64,000 nt of DNA from JANLTX01 sp049840835 (GCA_049840835.1 JASGJG010000003.1:1054001-1118000), one strand, 5' to 3'. Positions 1-9,302 are shown, counted from the first letter of the stretch. Numbers and translations: made by a program. The notes: generated from the letters alone by a model not told the origin.

Positions 1-792
1 GTCGGCGAACTCCATGATCAGGTCCTCGGCTTCTTCACGATTCTGGCGGAAGGCGCAGGCGAGTGGCATCCAGCTAGCGACGATTCCATAGCCCCCACAG
101 ACAGAACTTCCACCATCGGTGCCGGGCAGCTCGCCATCATCGCATAGCTCGGAGTCGTAGGTGGAGGTACAGAAGGTCAGGCCAAACGCATTGGGACGCT
201 GATGGATATCGGTCTTTGAGCGGTAGCTATCTTCCAGGGGAATCTCATTGCCCCAGCGCCATAGGGTGCGGGTGCCTGCCCGGCACAGGTACTCCCATTC
301 GTCTGATGTCGGTAGGCGGAACCCATCACGACGATAGCTCTCGGCTCCGTCGCTCAGAGTGGGGAACTCTTCCTTGCCTTCCTCTAGCTCATCTTGCCAG
401 GTGGCTTCAGTGGGGGCTATCTCAACCAGGCAGGGAGTGATAGCGACTGTGCGTAGTGGGGCAAGGTTTTCGTCGTAACCGTCCATACAGTCGAAGAACT
501 CCCGGCGCATCTCATCCAGGTCGGTCTCGAACTGCGCCGGGGGAATCCAGGGATTGTCTCTGTCATAACCGAGCACAGCAGAGGGTGCGCCCGGAATCAG
601 GTGAAACGTAGCACCGTCGAACTCAAACGCAGCGATTTCGTGGGCCTGATCGCCCAGCGCGAATGTCGCCAGTTCCGTGAGCTTCCAGGTCTCGGGAAGC
701 CGGGCAAAAACGGCTTCCGCGGCAATACGGCGCTCGGTAGAAGTGGCGGCATCCCACGCTGCAATATCGCGGAGAATCTCAGGAGTATTCAT
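1..792 (-). CDS. SUMF1/FGE-sulfatase-domain protein, C-terminus outside window
   Basis: The frame is open from an ATG at 790-792 to the left edge, giving 264 codons of an incomplete gene. The second half carries formylglycine-generating-enzyme family signatures: RLPTSDEWEYLCRAGT at residues 159-174, WRWGN at 178-182, and a Gly/Ser-rich stretch followed by PLACAFRQ near 243-250, where the family has its conserved GGS...R..R core. The first ~140 residues match nothing I recognise. Family members either oxidise a sulfatase cysteine to formylglycine or act as C-type-lectin-like scaffolds; the active-site cysteines lie near the C-terminus and cannot be judged here. A GGAGT 8 bases upstream supports the start. 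No signal peptide is visible, so the product is probably cytoplasmic. Confidence 0.72.
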   Translation of the reverse strand, partial: MNTPEILRDIAAWDAATSTERRIAAEAVFARLPETWKLTELATFALGDQAHEIAAFEFDGATFHLIPGAPSAVLGYDRDNPWIPPAQFETDLDEMRREFFDCMDGYDENLAPLRTVAITPCLVEIAPTEATWQDELEEGKEEFPTLSDGAESYRRDGFRLPTSDEWEYLCRAGTRTLWRWGNEIPLEDSYRSKTDIHQRPNAFGLTFCTSTYDSELCDDGELPGTDGGSSVCGGYGIVASWMPLACAFRQNREEAEDLIMEFAD

Positions 793-1175
793 AAGCGGGT
801 ACTCCGCCAAGAAGCGCTCTTTCGGAAGAGCATTTAGCGACTACCAGGCCAATAGATATTGTGCCCTGGGCTGCCTGTGTAGGAATGAACGAATCACCCC
901 CACTTCCGGAAACTTTTTCTATATCTCCTGCCTCTGGAAACTTTTCCAAATGAAGGTATTCTCCTTCACTCCTACACACTTCATTTTTTAGAAGGAGAGT
1001 AGTCTACTGAGCCATGCCAGATAATCCAGTGTGACACAATGACCGATCTGGGGGATGTTTAGGAAACTTTCTCTATTCCTCTCACCTCTAGCAACTTTTC
1101 CAAAACAGGGTAAATTCTGTCGTTCTGTCATACAGGAAGAGTAGGGAAGTGCTATCCTGATATCAGGAGTGTGAG
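793..1175. other. Intergenic region between divergent genes with imperfect direct repeats
   Basis: This 383-base gap separates two divergently transcribed genes and holds no convincing ORF. A ~53-base segment at 906-958 is repeated with a few mismatches at 1060-1112. Each copy contains two staggered GGAAACTTTT-like boxes (near 908, 935, 1062 and 1091). The repeats could be binding sites for a regulator of the flanking genes. No promoter is unambiguous. Confidence 0.45.
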
Positions 1176-2222
1176 ATGCAACCGCAGACACCAATTCGCA
1201 TCGGCAACGCGGAGAAGAACGCGATAGAGAACTGCCTGGATATTATCCGTGGCTGCCAGCTCCCGGATGGCGCGTTTTGCATGATGAAGGAAGCGCCCGG
1301 CGCGGATATCTGGATTCCGCCGTACTTTGCCAACCATGCAGCGCTGGCGCTCGTGGCTGCGTACCAGTGGAAGAAAGACCCGGCGGACCTGAGCCGGGTG
1401 AAGAACTGGCTAAGCTGGTGCGTCAGGCATCAGGCCACAGATGGTTACCTGCCTGACTTTGTCGGTAAGCCTACGGACTACAAGATCAGCGCTATGGTGG
1501 TAGATGCCTGGGATTCGTCTGCTGCCCTGTTTCTCTTAGTACTGGGGCGGTACTACCGGGCCGGGGGCAAGGTCACCGGGGAGCTGGTTACTGCGGCCAA
1601 GAAAGCCCTGGTCTGCATCCAGAAGGTGACCGATAAAGCGGATGGTCTGACCTGGGCGAAGCCCGACTACCCTATAAAGTTCTTCGAAGACAATATCGAG
1701 GTCTACGCCGGGCTGATACAAGCGGCAGAGTTCTTCCTGAAGATCGGGAATCCGGCAAAGGCCGTGGAAGCGAAGACACAGGCGGCCCGGATAGCCCGGA
1801 AACTACCCCGGTTCTGGAACGCCGATGAGGAGCGCTACGGTGTGGCGCTAAAAGCAGGGGATGTGCCAGACGATGTGCTGAAGGCCGCCAACCAGGAGAC
1901 TCACAAACTGGAGGCGTACCCCAATGGTCAGGCACAGCTCTTCGGCATCGCGTTCGTGAAACCACAGCCGGGGGCCTGGAAAACTGCGCAGAGCTTTCCT
2001 GCCGATGACCTGGATCGGCAGGCTCCGCTGGGTTCGGAGCGCTGGGTGATTGCCAGTGCCCGCATGGGTGGGGCAGAGGCGAAGCGCTGGCGGCAACAGG
2101 CCACGCAGACCGCGCTGAAGTTCGCTCCGAATACGGTCTATATCTTTCGCCCGGCGCTTATGGTGCTGGGGCTATTAGAAGGCGCGGACTACATGCCCGG
2201 TATCGTGTTGCCGAAGAAGTAG
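1176..2222 (+). CDS. Hypothetical protein, probable six-hairpin (alpha/alpha) toroid fold
   Basis: The 348-residue product has no signal peptide. Its rhythm of paired helices with aromatic, Gly-bounded loops (QLPDGAFCM near residue 26, IPPYFANHAALALVAAYQW, then ATDGYLPDF) resembles six-hairpin glycosidase-like or terpenoid-cyclase-like toroids that process or bind carbohydrates. I see no unmistakable catalytic motif, so the substrate is unknown. AGGAG lies 6-10 bases before the ATG and supports the start. The stop at 2220-2222 is 3 bases from the stop of the convergent AraC gene, so the two genes lie end to end without a spacer terminator. The similarity is a fold-level guess. Confidence 0.6.
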   Translation: MQPQTPIRIGNAEKNAIENCLDIIRGCQLPDGAFCMMKEAPGADIWIPPYFANHAALALVAAYQWKKDPADLSRVKNWLSWCVRHQATDGYLPDFVGKPTDYKISAMVVDAWDSSAALFLLVLGRYYRAGGKVTGELVTAAKKALVCIQKVTDKADGLTWAKPDYPIKFFEDNIEVYAGLIQAAEFFLKIGNPAKAVEAKTQAARIARKLPRFWNADEERYGVALKAGDVPDDVLKAANQETHKLEAYPNGQAQLFGIAFVKPQPGAWKTAQSFPADDLDRQAPLGSERWVIASARMGGAEAKRWRQQATQTALKFAPNTVYIFRPALMVLGLLEGADYMPGIVLPKK

Positions 2223-2225
2223 CCC

Positions 2226-3155
2226 CTATCTCTGCTGGCGGTACTTCCCCGGCGAGACCCCGATAATGCGCCGGAAGACCTTGCTGAAGGCTGCCTCAGA
2301 ATCATAGCCGACAGCCGCGGCAACCACAGCCAGTTTTTCCGCGCGGCCCTCGCGGATCATGCCCGCGGCTCGTACCATACGCCACTCCGTAAGATGCTCC
2401 ATGGGGGTCTTGCCCACACGATTGCGAAACCGGGCGGCAAACGCGGAACGCGACATAGAGACACGCCGGGCTAGCTCGGGCACGGTCCAGGAGTGCTCCG
2501 GTTCCGTGTGTATCAGCCGGAGCGCTTCGCCTAGCTGGGGGTCTGCCAGCGCGTAGAGCCAGCCTGGCTCCTCACTCTGATTGGGGGAGATAGGCAGAGT
2601 CCGCAGAGCCTGCACGAACAGCACTTCGGCCAGCCGGTCCACCACAGCATCTGAGCCGGGCAATCGCCGGGCTATCTCAGCATCTAAAAACTCCAGTGTG
2701 GACTGGAACCAGCTGGGAGAGTGAGCGCTAGAGGAGGCCACGTGCAGGATAGGAGGCAGGGACCGAGCCAGCCATTCGCTCTCGGGTGTAGCGAAGGAGA
2801 AGCAGCCTGCGATCAGGGTTGTAGAGGCGCCGCTCGGATCTCCCTGATAGGGAATAAGCCGTGACTGGTGAAACGCTTCCTGGGAAATAATCTCGGTCAT
2901 AGGGCGTATCGGTAGGCCCGGCTGGCTCTGAAGCGAGTAGGTCTGTGGTGCGGCCAGCAAGATAAAGTCACCGCTGGTCAGAGGGATAAGTGGCTTCTTA
3001 CCGTCTACTCCCAGAAAGCAGGAGCCCTGTGTCACTATCAGACATATCCCCTTCTCGCCGGGAAATGCGAAGCCCCAGGGAGCGATGAATTCCAGCCGCC
3101 CATAGACCTGCCCTCGGGTTCTAATCAGGCTTGTCATCTCCGAAAGTATGTCCAT
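2226..3155 (-). CDS. AraC-family transcriptional regulator with N-terminal cupin domain
   Basis: The 309-residue protein has a beta-rich cupin-type sensor domain (about residues 15-180, with FPGEKGICLIVTQGSCFL and LTSGDFILLAAP) and a C-terminal pair of helix-turn-helix motifs (about 205-305, including PELARRVSMSRSAFAARF and AAVGYDSEAAFSKVFRR). This is the architecture of AraC regulators of small-molecule metabolism. GGAGT sits 7 bases before the ATG. It is transcribed divergently from the SDR gene at 3273; AraC genes facing an oxidoreductase usually control that neighbour, so it probably acts on the promoter at 3206-3234. The effector is unknown. Confidence 0.88.
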   Translation of the reverse strand: MDILSEMTSLIRTRGQVYGRLEFIAPWGFAFPGEKGICLIVTQGSCFLGVDGKKPLIPLTSGDFILLAAPQTYSLQSQPGLPIRPMTEIISQEAFHQSRLIPYQGDPSGASTTLIAGCFSFATPESEWLARSLPPILHVASSSAHSPSWFQSTLEFLDAEIARRLPGSDAVVDRLAEVLFVQALRTLPISPNQSEEPGWLYALADPQLGEALRLIHTEPEHSWTVPELARRVSMSRSAFAARFRNRVGKTPMEHLTEWRMVRAAGMIREGRAEKLAVVAAAVGYDSEAAFSKVFRRIIGVSPGKYRQQR

Positions 3156-3195
3156 AGCAAGTACTCCGCCTGGCGTTTTGCGCTAAAAAGCGAGC

Positions 3196-3234
3196 GAATC
3201 TGACATTGATAGTCCAGATTCTCAGGCGTATTCT
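3196..3234 (+). promoter_or_regulatory. Promoter with overlapping inverted repeat upstream of the SDR gene
   Basis: A TTGATA -35 (3206-3211) and TATTCT -10 (3229-3234) are separated by 17 bases and point at the SDR gene. The -35 lies between the arms of an inverted repeat, GAATCT at 3196-3201 and AGATTC at 3216-3221. That is a plausible operator for the divergent AraC regulator, because binding there would affect polymerase directly. Confidence 0.5.
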
Positions 3235-3272
3235 ATCTCTAGAACGAAGCGAGAGAAAGAGACAAAATAGCC

Positions 3273-4043
3273 ATGAGTGAGTTTTACGGGCTTCAGGGCA
3301 AACGTGCCCTGGTGACAGGTGGGACGCAAGGAATAGGGCAGGCGGTCGTTGCGCAGTTGAGGGAAGCCGGGGCGACGGTTATCACCACGGCGCGGAGTGG
3401 TGCGGAGTCCGCACAGTTCATCCGTGCCGATGTATCTACCATAGAAGGGGTGACGAAGGTGGCGCGGGAGTCTCTGGAGCGGCTGGGCGGGGTGGATATC
3501 CTGGTGCATGTGGTTGGCGGCTCCTCCGCCCCCGCAGGCGGTTTCGCTGTTTTAGACGATGCGGAGTGGCAGCACGCTCTGAATCTGAACTTGCTCTCCG
3601 CTGTCCGCCTGGATCGGCAGCTTCTGCCCGCCATGCTCTCACAGGGTTCCGGTGTTGTTGTGCATGTCACTTCGATACAGGGGGAGCTGCCACTGCCCGA
3701 AGCGACTATCGCCTATGCCGCCGCGAAGGCCGCTCTCTCGAACTACAGCAAGGGGTTATCCAAAGAAGTGAGCCCGAAAGGTATCCGTGTAGTACGTGTC
3801 TCACCGGGCTGGGTAGAGACAGATGCGGCTATACGCCTGGTGACCAATCTTGCGGGGCAGGCGGGTGTTGACTATGAGACAGCCCGACAGACCTTAATGG
3901 ATTCGCTGGGAGGAATCCCTATCGGGCGCCCGGCAAAGCCAGAAGAGGTGGCGAATCTGATCACCTTCCTGGTGTCGCCCCGCGCCGCATCTATTACAGG
4001 CACAGAGTATGTCATAGATGGTGGCACAGTCCCTACTGTATAG
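3273..4043 (+). CDS. SDR-family NAD(P)-dependent oxidoreductase
   Basis: The 256-residue classical short-chain dehydrogenase/reductase has the cofactor motif TGGTQGIG at residues 15-22, a mid-protein NLLSAVRLDRQLLP helix, a catalytic serine in VVHVTSIQG, and the Tyr148-x-x-x-Lys152 pair in IAYAAAKAAL. The C-terminus ends in ITGTEYVIDGGTVPTV, typical of complete members. It probably reduces or oxidises a small carbonyl or alcohol substrate in the cytoplasm; the substrate cannot be read from sequence. The gene faces an AraC regulator, and its promoter overlaps a candidate operator. It ends at a strong hairpin shared with the convergent permease genes. Confidence 0.9.
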   Translation: MSEFYGLQGKRALVTGGTQGIGQAVVAQLREAGATVITTARSGAESAQFIRADVSTIEGVTKVARESLERLGGVDILVHVVGGSSAPAGGFAVLDDAEWQHALNLNLLSAVRLDRQLLPAMLSQGSGVVVHVTSIQGELPLPEATIAYAAAKAALSNYSKGLSKEVSPKGIRVVRVSPGWVETDAAIRLVTNLAGQAGVDYETARQTLMDSLGGIPIGRPAKPEEVANLITFLVSPRAASITGTEYVIDGGTVPTV

Positions 4044-4053
4044 AGCAGCACGG

Positions 4054-4080
4054 CTGTGCCGGGCGAAACACCCGGCACAG
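4054..4080. terminator. Hairpin terminator between convergent genes
   Basis: CTGTGCCGGG at 4054-4063 pairs perfectly with CCCGGCACAG at 4071-4080 around a 7-base loop. It lies between the stops of the SDR gene and the permease gene. No long T tract follows on either side, so termination may be partial. Confidence 0.6.
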
Positions 4081-4091
4081 TCTCTGGCTCT

Positions 4092-6266
4092 TTATCCGGC
4101 AGCGTGAATGATAGGCCGCTTTGTGGTATCCGGTTGCGCTTTTCGCAGGATTTCGTGCGTCATCGGCGCAATGTCGCCCTGGCCGGTTAAGAAGAACTTA
4201 CCCAGGAAGAGCAGCGGGCTTCCCTCGATCCAGTTGAAGTACACATGGGGGGTTCTGCCCGTGGTCTTTTGAACATGAAGGGCTAGAGCCGCTATCGCGT
4301 TCGGTACAGCCACTCCGTAGCAGCGCAGCACCCAGAAGCCGCCGATGTCGTGACCCTCTACCCGGAGCGTATCGGTGAAGTTCGAGGCATCCTTGATGTA
4401 GATCTCCACAAAGGTATAGCGCTCCTCTAGCTGGATACGGTGCTCTTTCTGGGCCTTGAAGATAGCCTCGGAGTACTCCGCCGTATCGCGCTCATCCGGG
4501 TGGTTGGCCAGCAGGACAACCTCGGGCTGTTTGGCCAGGCCCGCGATGATACGATCCGCCTCGCTATCGGTCTCCACTTTAGAGACACGCAGCTCCGATG
4601 CTCGCCAGATGCGGGAGAGCACGGAGATAAGCAGCACGGCGCCGATAAAGAAGCTCGCGATCTTCACACCATCGGAGCGCTCTATAACATTCACGATAGT
4701 GGTGTAGGCGAACACCACCGCGATAATGCCGAGGAAGAAGCTGCTTTTCTTGTCCCCGCGCCGGCGGGAGGAGATAGTCACAGCGACCGCTGCCGAGGTC
4801 ATGAGCACTAAAACGCCAGTGGCGTAGGCGCCGCCCTGAGCATCCACGTTCGCCTTGAAGATAAGCGTTACTACAATAGCGATAGCCGTATAGACCAGCA
4901 CCAGCGGTCTATTGGCGCGGGTCCATTCCGGAGCCATACCGAATCGCGGCAGGTAGCGCGGCACGATGTTCAACAGGCCCGCCATAGCACTCGCACCAGC
5001 GAACCAGAGAATCAGAATCGTGGAGAGGTCGTAGATAGTGCCGAACACCGGCCCGAACTGAAGCGCCGCCAGATACGCCAGCGCGCGCCCGTTCGCCTCG
5101 CCCGGTCCCTTTTCCGCAGAGATATGGAAGCGTGTGCCGCCCTCTATAGAGGTCACCGTAACATCGACAGGGACCGTCTCGTCAGGCTTCTCATTTACGG
5201 GAATGTTCAGGTCCAGATCGCCTGCTTTGGCGCCGGGCGGGAGGACAACGTTTAGCGCGGGCTCCCGCGCGCCTTCCGGGTGCAGGCGAATATTGGCGCC
5301 ATCCGAAAGCTCTTTGGATGTTACGGTGGTCTCCGCGATCATCTTGGGCAGGAACTGGCCGGGCTTGATCAGCAGAGTGGTCACCAGGCTGGAGGACAGC
5401 AGATACACACTCATAATCACGGCGGCAGACAGAAGCAAGCGCCAGGTGTTTTTGATACGCCCGGTGGGGACCGCTTCCGTATCTGTTTTCGCTCCTTCTA
5501 CCAGCGGCATCACGGCCACGCCGGTCTCAAATCCGGAGAGTCCGAGGGCGAGCTTGGGAAACAGCACCAGCGCCGCCAGTACCAGGCCGGGAATAGAGCC
5601 GTGCTGCTGGAACAGGGCTGTTTTCCACTGAGGAAAGTGAACCGGGTGATGGTAGACGTCTATCAATCCTCGCCCAACCACCACCGCATTCAGTGCTAGA
5701 TAGATAAACACCAGCACTACGGCGATACCGATAGCCTCTTTGAAGCCCTTCAGGAAGACCACGCTCAGGGCGAGTACCAGCGCCAGTGTAATGGTGATTT
5801 GCCAGAATAGGGGCGCGCCCAGAAAGAGATGGTGCAGGAAGCGGTTCTCTAATACGTGGGCGCTGGCGTCTGCCGCGGAGAGCGTAATGGTGATAATGAA
5901 GTCGGTAGCCACGAACCCCAGCAGCACCAGTACCAGCAGCTTGCCCTGCCAGTAGGTGAGTAGAGCCGCCAGCATGGAGATCGAGCCCTCTCCGTGCGGA
6001 GACTCCTGCGCCACTCTCTTATAGATAGGAAACGCCCCGAAGAGCGTGAGCAGCACTAGCACCAGGGTGGCAAACGGCGAGAGCGCCCCGGCGGCCAGCG
6101 CCGCGATACCGGGCTGGTACCCCAGGGTAGAGAAGTAGTCGACGCCCGTAAGACACATAACCTGCCACCAGGAATGCGGCTTATGGCCGGGTTCGTGTTC
6201 CTGCTCGAACGCGCCCTCGACATTGGAGACATAGCCCTCTAGGAGCCAGTCTTTGAGTTTTGACAA
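4092..6266 (-). CDS. APC-superfamily permease with large soluble insertion (downstream paralogue)
   Basis: The 724-residue inner-membrane protein has about 12 hydrophobic segments. After a short cytoplasmic start (LKDWLLEGY) comes the conserved block GVDYFSTLGYQPGIAALAAG and a helix reading GFVATDFIITITLSAADA. Residues ~300-410 form a hydrophilic beta-rich insertion, and the last ~150 residues are soluble (KQPEVVLLANHPDE, VEIYIKDASNF). This fits large APC-type amino-acid or cation transporters; the substrate is unknown. It begins 17 bases after the stop of its close paralogue at 6284-8464, so both are probably cotranscribed. The start encodes MSKLKDWLLEGY, matching MSKFRQWLLEGY in the paralogue. 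Confidence 0.82.
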   Translation of the reverse strand: MSKLKDWLLEGYVSNVEGAFEQEHEPGHKPHSWWQVMCLTGVDYFSTLGYQPGIAALAAGALSPFATLVLVLLTLFGAFPIYKRVAQESPHGEGSISMLAALLTYWQGKLLVLVLLGFVATDFIITITLSAADASAHVLENRFLHHLFLGAPLFWQITITLALVLALSVVFLKGFKEAIGIAVVLVFIYLALNAVVVGRGLIDVYHHPVHFPQWKTALFQQHGSIPGLVLAALVLFPKLALGLSGFETGVAVMPLVEGAKTDTEAVPTGRIKNTWRLLLSAAVIMSVYLLSSSLVTTLLIKPGQFLPKMIAETTVTSKELSDGANIRLHPEGAREPALNVVLPPGAKAGDLDLNIPVNEKPDETVPVDVTVTSIEGGTRFHISAEKGPGEANGRALAYLAALQFGPVFGTIYDLSTILILWFAGASAMAGLLNIVPRYLPRFGMAPEWTRANRPLVLVYTAIAIVVTLIFKANVDAQGGAYATGVLVLMTSAAVAVTISSRRRGDKKSSFFLGIIAVVFAYTTIVNVIERSDGVKIASFFIGAVLLISVLSRIWRASELRVSKVETDSEADRIIAGLAKQPEVVLLANHPDERDTAEYSEAIFKAQKEHRIQLEERYTFVEIYIKDASNFTDTLRVEGHDIGGFWVLRCYGVAVPNAIAALALHVQKTTGRTPHVYFNWIEGSPLLFLGKFFLTGQGDIAPMTHEILRKAQPDTTKRPIIHAAG

Positions 6267-6283
6267 TGGAAACCTGCTTTTAT

Positions 6284-8464
6284 TTATCCTGCGGCATGGA
6301 CGATGGGACGTTTGGTAGTGTCCGGCTGTGCCTGCCGTAGGATTTCGTGAGTCATTGGGGCAATGTCTCCTTGGCCTGTTAGAAAGAACTTGCCCAGGAA
6401 GACAAGAGGACTGCCCTCGATCCAGTTGAAGTAGATGTGTGGTCTTCTACCCGTCGTTTTCTGTACATGGAGGGCCAGGGCGGCAACCGCGTTGGGGACG
6501 GCGACCCCGTAGCAGCGCAGCACCCAGAACCCCCCCACATCATGACCCTCTACTCGCAGGCTGGAGCTAAAGTTCGAAGCATCTTGAATATAGACTTCCA
6601 CGAACGCATAGCGCTCTGCGGGGGCAACGGCGTGGTCTTTTTGAGCCTTGAACGTGGCTTCGGCATATTCCGCCACGTCTAGCTCATCCGGGTGGTTCGC
6701 CAGAAGGCGGACCTCAGGTTGTTTGGCAAGCTCTTGAATCATTCGCTTCGCTTCTTCATTCAGCGTAATCGCGGATACGCGGAGTTCCGAAGCGCGCCAG
6801 ATTCTTGAGAGCACCGAAACCAGCATGATAGCCAGAATGAACACCAGTGAGATGCCCAGCCCTTCCGGATGGGACTTGATGTTCACAATAATCGTGTAGA
6901 TAAAGATCGCAGTGACAATGCCGAACCCGATTAGCGGACCTCTCTCTTTGGCCCTCCACGCCGAGATAGTCACGGCAACGGTAGCACTGGTCATGAGCGC
7001 CAGCACTCCGGTGGCATAGGCGCCTGCCTGCGCATCTACATTTGCCTGGAACAGCAGGGTTACCAGCACGCAGATTCCCCAGAAGATAAGGACTAAGGGG
7101 CGGTTTGCACGAGACCACTCTGGAGCCATGCCATAGCGCGGGAGATACCGGGGGACAATGTTCAGGAGTCCCGCCAGTGCGCTCGCGCCCGCGAACCAGA
7201 GAATCAGCACGGTGACAATGTCGTAGAGCGTGCCAAAACCCGTGCCCAGGTAGGTATGGGCCATGTACGCCAGAGCGCGACCATTCGCCTCACCTGGCTT
7301 CTTGATAGCGGAGATACGGTAGCGTGCTCCACCGTCTATAGCAGTCACAGTGACCTCTACCGGCACGGTTTCCTCAGACTGCTCGTTGATCTTTGCCGCG
7401 ATTCGTACAGAGCCTTCTTTCGAGTTCGCGGGCAGGACGATATCTATGCGATGATCTCTCCCCGTTTCTGGGTGCAGACGGACCTCGGCCCCATCCGTCA
7501 GCTCTTTAGTGGTCACTATCGTCTCGCCGCTCATACGGGGCAGATAGTCGCCCCGCTTGATCAGCGCAGTAGTGACGATAGACGAACCCACAAGCAGCAC
7601 GCTCATCATCACGGCGGCGGTAGCCAGCAGTTTCCCGGCGTTGCGAATCCGGCCCCTGGGTTTCTCGTGGTCGTCGCCGGGGTCGCCGGTTATCAGCGGC
7701 ATCACCACCACACCGGTCTCAAACCCGGAAAGCCCCAGAGCAAGCTGCGGAAAGACCAGCACCGCCGCCAGCGCCATGTGCATGGGGTTGGGGTGGGCCA
7801 TAAGCAGCAGAGTCTTCCACTCGCTCAGATGCTGCGGATGATGCCAGAGCTCCACCAGTCCACGCCCAATAACCACGATGTTCAGTGCGATATAGGCCAG
7901 CACGATACCGACCGCGATTCCAATCGCCTCTTTAAAGCCCTTCAGAAAAACCGCACCCAGCAGCGTAACCAGAGTCAGCGTGAGGCCGATCTGCCAGGCA
8001 GTCGGCGCGGACTCCATGAAGTGGCTGACAAAGTGGTTCTCACGAACGTGTGCGGCGGCGTCTGCGGCGGAGAGCGTAATGGTGATAATGAAGCCCGTGG
8101 CCGCGAACCCGATCAGGGTGAGCACGAACAGCTTGCCCTGCCAGTAAGGAAGCAGGTTGGCCAGCATGGAGATAGATCCATCCCCATGAGGGCTGGCCTG
8201 TGCCACACGCTTATACATGGGCAGCGCCCCAAAGAGCGTGAGCAGCACCAGTACGAGAGTGGCGATAGGGGAGAGGGAACCGGCAGCCAGGGCGGCGATG
8301 CCCGGCTGGTATCCCAGAGTAGAGAAGTAGTCCACGCCAGTGAGACACATGACCTGCCACCAGGGGTGGCGATGGTGACTTTTCTCTACCTGCTCTTCGG
8401 TTTCAAACATGCCTTCCGGCTCCGGGGCATAACCCTCCAGAAGCCACTGGCGGAACTTAGACAT
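6284..8464 (-). CDS. APC-superfamily permease with large soluble insertion (upstream paralogue)
   Basis: The 726-residue protein is a tandem duplicate of the following gene, with long identical stretches including the GVDYFSTLGYQPG block, the KGFKEAIGIAV helix and the C-terminal PHIYFNWIEGSPLVFLGKFF region. The two diverge mostly at the N-terminal tail (here richer in acidic and His residues), in the soluble insertion at about 300-410, and near residue 540. It should move an amino acid, ion or similar solute across the inner membrane; the specificity is not readable. It starts 24 bases downstream of the BtpA-family gene, so the three genes may form one unit. Confidence 0.82.
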   Translation of the reverse strand: MSKFRQWLLEGYAPEPEGMFETEEQVEKSHHRHPWWQVMCLTGVDYFSTLGYQPGIAALAAGSLSPIATLVLVLLTLFGALPMYKRVAQASPHGDGSISMLANLLPYWQGKLFVLTLIGFAATGFIITITLSAADAAAHVRENHFVSHFMESAPTAWQIGLTLTLVTLLGAVFLKGFKEAIGIAVGIVLAYIALNIVVIGRGLVELWHHPQHLSEWKTLLLMAHPNPMHMALAAVLVFPQLALGLSGFETGVVVMPLITGDPGDDHEKPRGRIRNAGKLLATAAVMMSVLLVGSSIVTTALIKRGDYLPRMSGETIVTTKELTDGAEVRLHPETGRDHRIDIVLPANSKEGSVRIAAKINEQSEETVPVEVTVTAIDGGARYRISAIKKPGEANGRALAYMAHTYLGTGFGTLYDIVTVLILWFAGASALAGLLNIVPRYLPRYGMAPEWSRANRPLVLIFWGICVLVTLLFQANVDAQAGAYATGVLALMTSATVAVTISAWRAKERGPLIGFGIVTAIFIYTIIVNIKSHPEGLGISLVFILAIMLVSVLSRIWRASELRVSAITLNEEAKRMIQELAKQPEVRLLANHPDELDVAEYAEATFKAQKDHAVAPAERYAFVEVYIQDASNFSSSLRVEGHDVGGFWVLRCYGVAVPNAVAALALHVQKTTGRRPHIYFNWIEGSPLVFLGKFFLTGQGDIAPMTHEILRQAQPDTTKRPIVHAAG

Positions 8465-8488
8465 CCATAGATACCGCTCTGACCCCGT

Positions 8489-9289
8489 TTACTTCATAGC
8501 TGCTCGAAGCGCACGTACCTTGTCCGCTGCTACCGGGCTGGCAACACTGTCACTTTCTTTTAAACTTGTGCCCACAATGGCGCCTGCTGCTCCTGCCGCC
8601 AGCAACCCAGCTGCGGTGGACTCAGAGAACCCACTCCCCACCAGCACCGGGGTGTTCGGCACCGCTTTTGCGGCCTCGCGCACGGTATCTTCCGACGTTG
8701 CCGCGCCCGTGGCTGTTCCACTCACTATCAGAGCGTCCGCCAGCCCGCGCAGCACCGCATCTTTCGCCGCATCGGTTAGAGTCATAGACCCATCGCCAAG
8801 TTGCGCCGCATGCTTCACGAAGACATCCGCAAAGATACTGATGTTTTCCGCGCCTAAGAACTTGCGATATAGAATCGCCTCACGCGCGGCGCCTTCAATA
8901 ATGCCCTGATCGGTCACTGCGGCACCCACCCAAACGTTCACTCGCACGAATTGTGCGCCGACGATATGGGCGATAGCAATTGCCGAAAGCGCATCGTTGC
9001 GCAGGCAGTTGATGCCGAGTGGAGTATCTGGGGCTGCCGCGCGAATCTCCAGCGCGGCACGGGTGAGCGCAGCGACGGTATGAGCCGGAACCCGGCCTTT
9101 CTCAAATGGCGCATCGAAGAAGTTCTCCACCATAATGGCATCCGCTCCGCCCTGAGCCAGTGCCCGAGCGTCTTTACTAGCCAATGCCAGCACGCTGTCA
9201 AAGTTCCCACTATCTCTGGGGGAACCGGGCAATGCGCCCAGATGCACCATACCTATAAGGGGCTTTTTCGCCCAGAAATCCGCCGTCAC
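8489..9289 (-). CDS. BtpA/SgcQ-family (beta/alpha)8-barrel protein
   Basis: The product matches the BtpA/SgcQ family: KKPLIGMVHLGALPGSPR near the N-terminus, QGGADAIMVENFFDAPF, then LGINCLRNDA and VRVNVWVGA, and a C-terminal PVLVGSGFSESTAAGLL resembling phosphate-binding TIM-barrel loops. BtpA was linked to photosystem I accumulation in cyanobacteria, but most members occur in non-photosynthetic bacteria and have no settled function. I place the start at the GTG at 9287-9289 because a TACAAT box on the minus strand (9297-9302) lies 7 bases upstream. The longer frame to 9316 would place its first codons across that promoter. It precedes the two permease genes on the same strand. Confidence 0.82.
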   Translation of the reverse strand: MTADFWAKKPLIGMVHLGALPGSPRDSGNFDSVLALASKDARALAQGGADAIMVENFFDAPFEKGRVPAHTVAALTRAALEIRAAAPDTPLGINCLRNDALSAIAIAHIVGAQFVRVNVWVGAAVTDQGIIEGAAREAILYRKFLGAENISIFADVFVKHAAQLGDGSMTLTDAAKDAVLRGLADALIVSGTATGAATSEDTVREAAKAVPNTPVLVGSGFSESTAAGLLAAGAAGAIVGTSLKESDSVASPVAADKVRALRAAMK

Positions 9290-9296
9290 GGGGCAG

Positions 9297-9302
9297 ATTG
9301 TA
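9297..9302 (-). promoter_or_regulatory. -10 box deciding the BtpA-family start
   Basis: TACAAT on the minus strand lies 7 bases before the GTG at 9289 and within the extended upstream frame. It implies a leaderless transcript starting at or next to that GTG. Confidence 0.5.

Noticed and set aside
7256..8470. 404-residue plus-strand ORF opposite the permease
   Set aside because: It lies fully antisense to a strongly conserved permease gene and its His/Gln-rich sequence has no family features.
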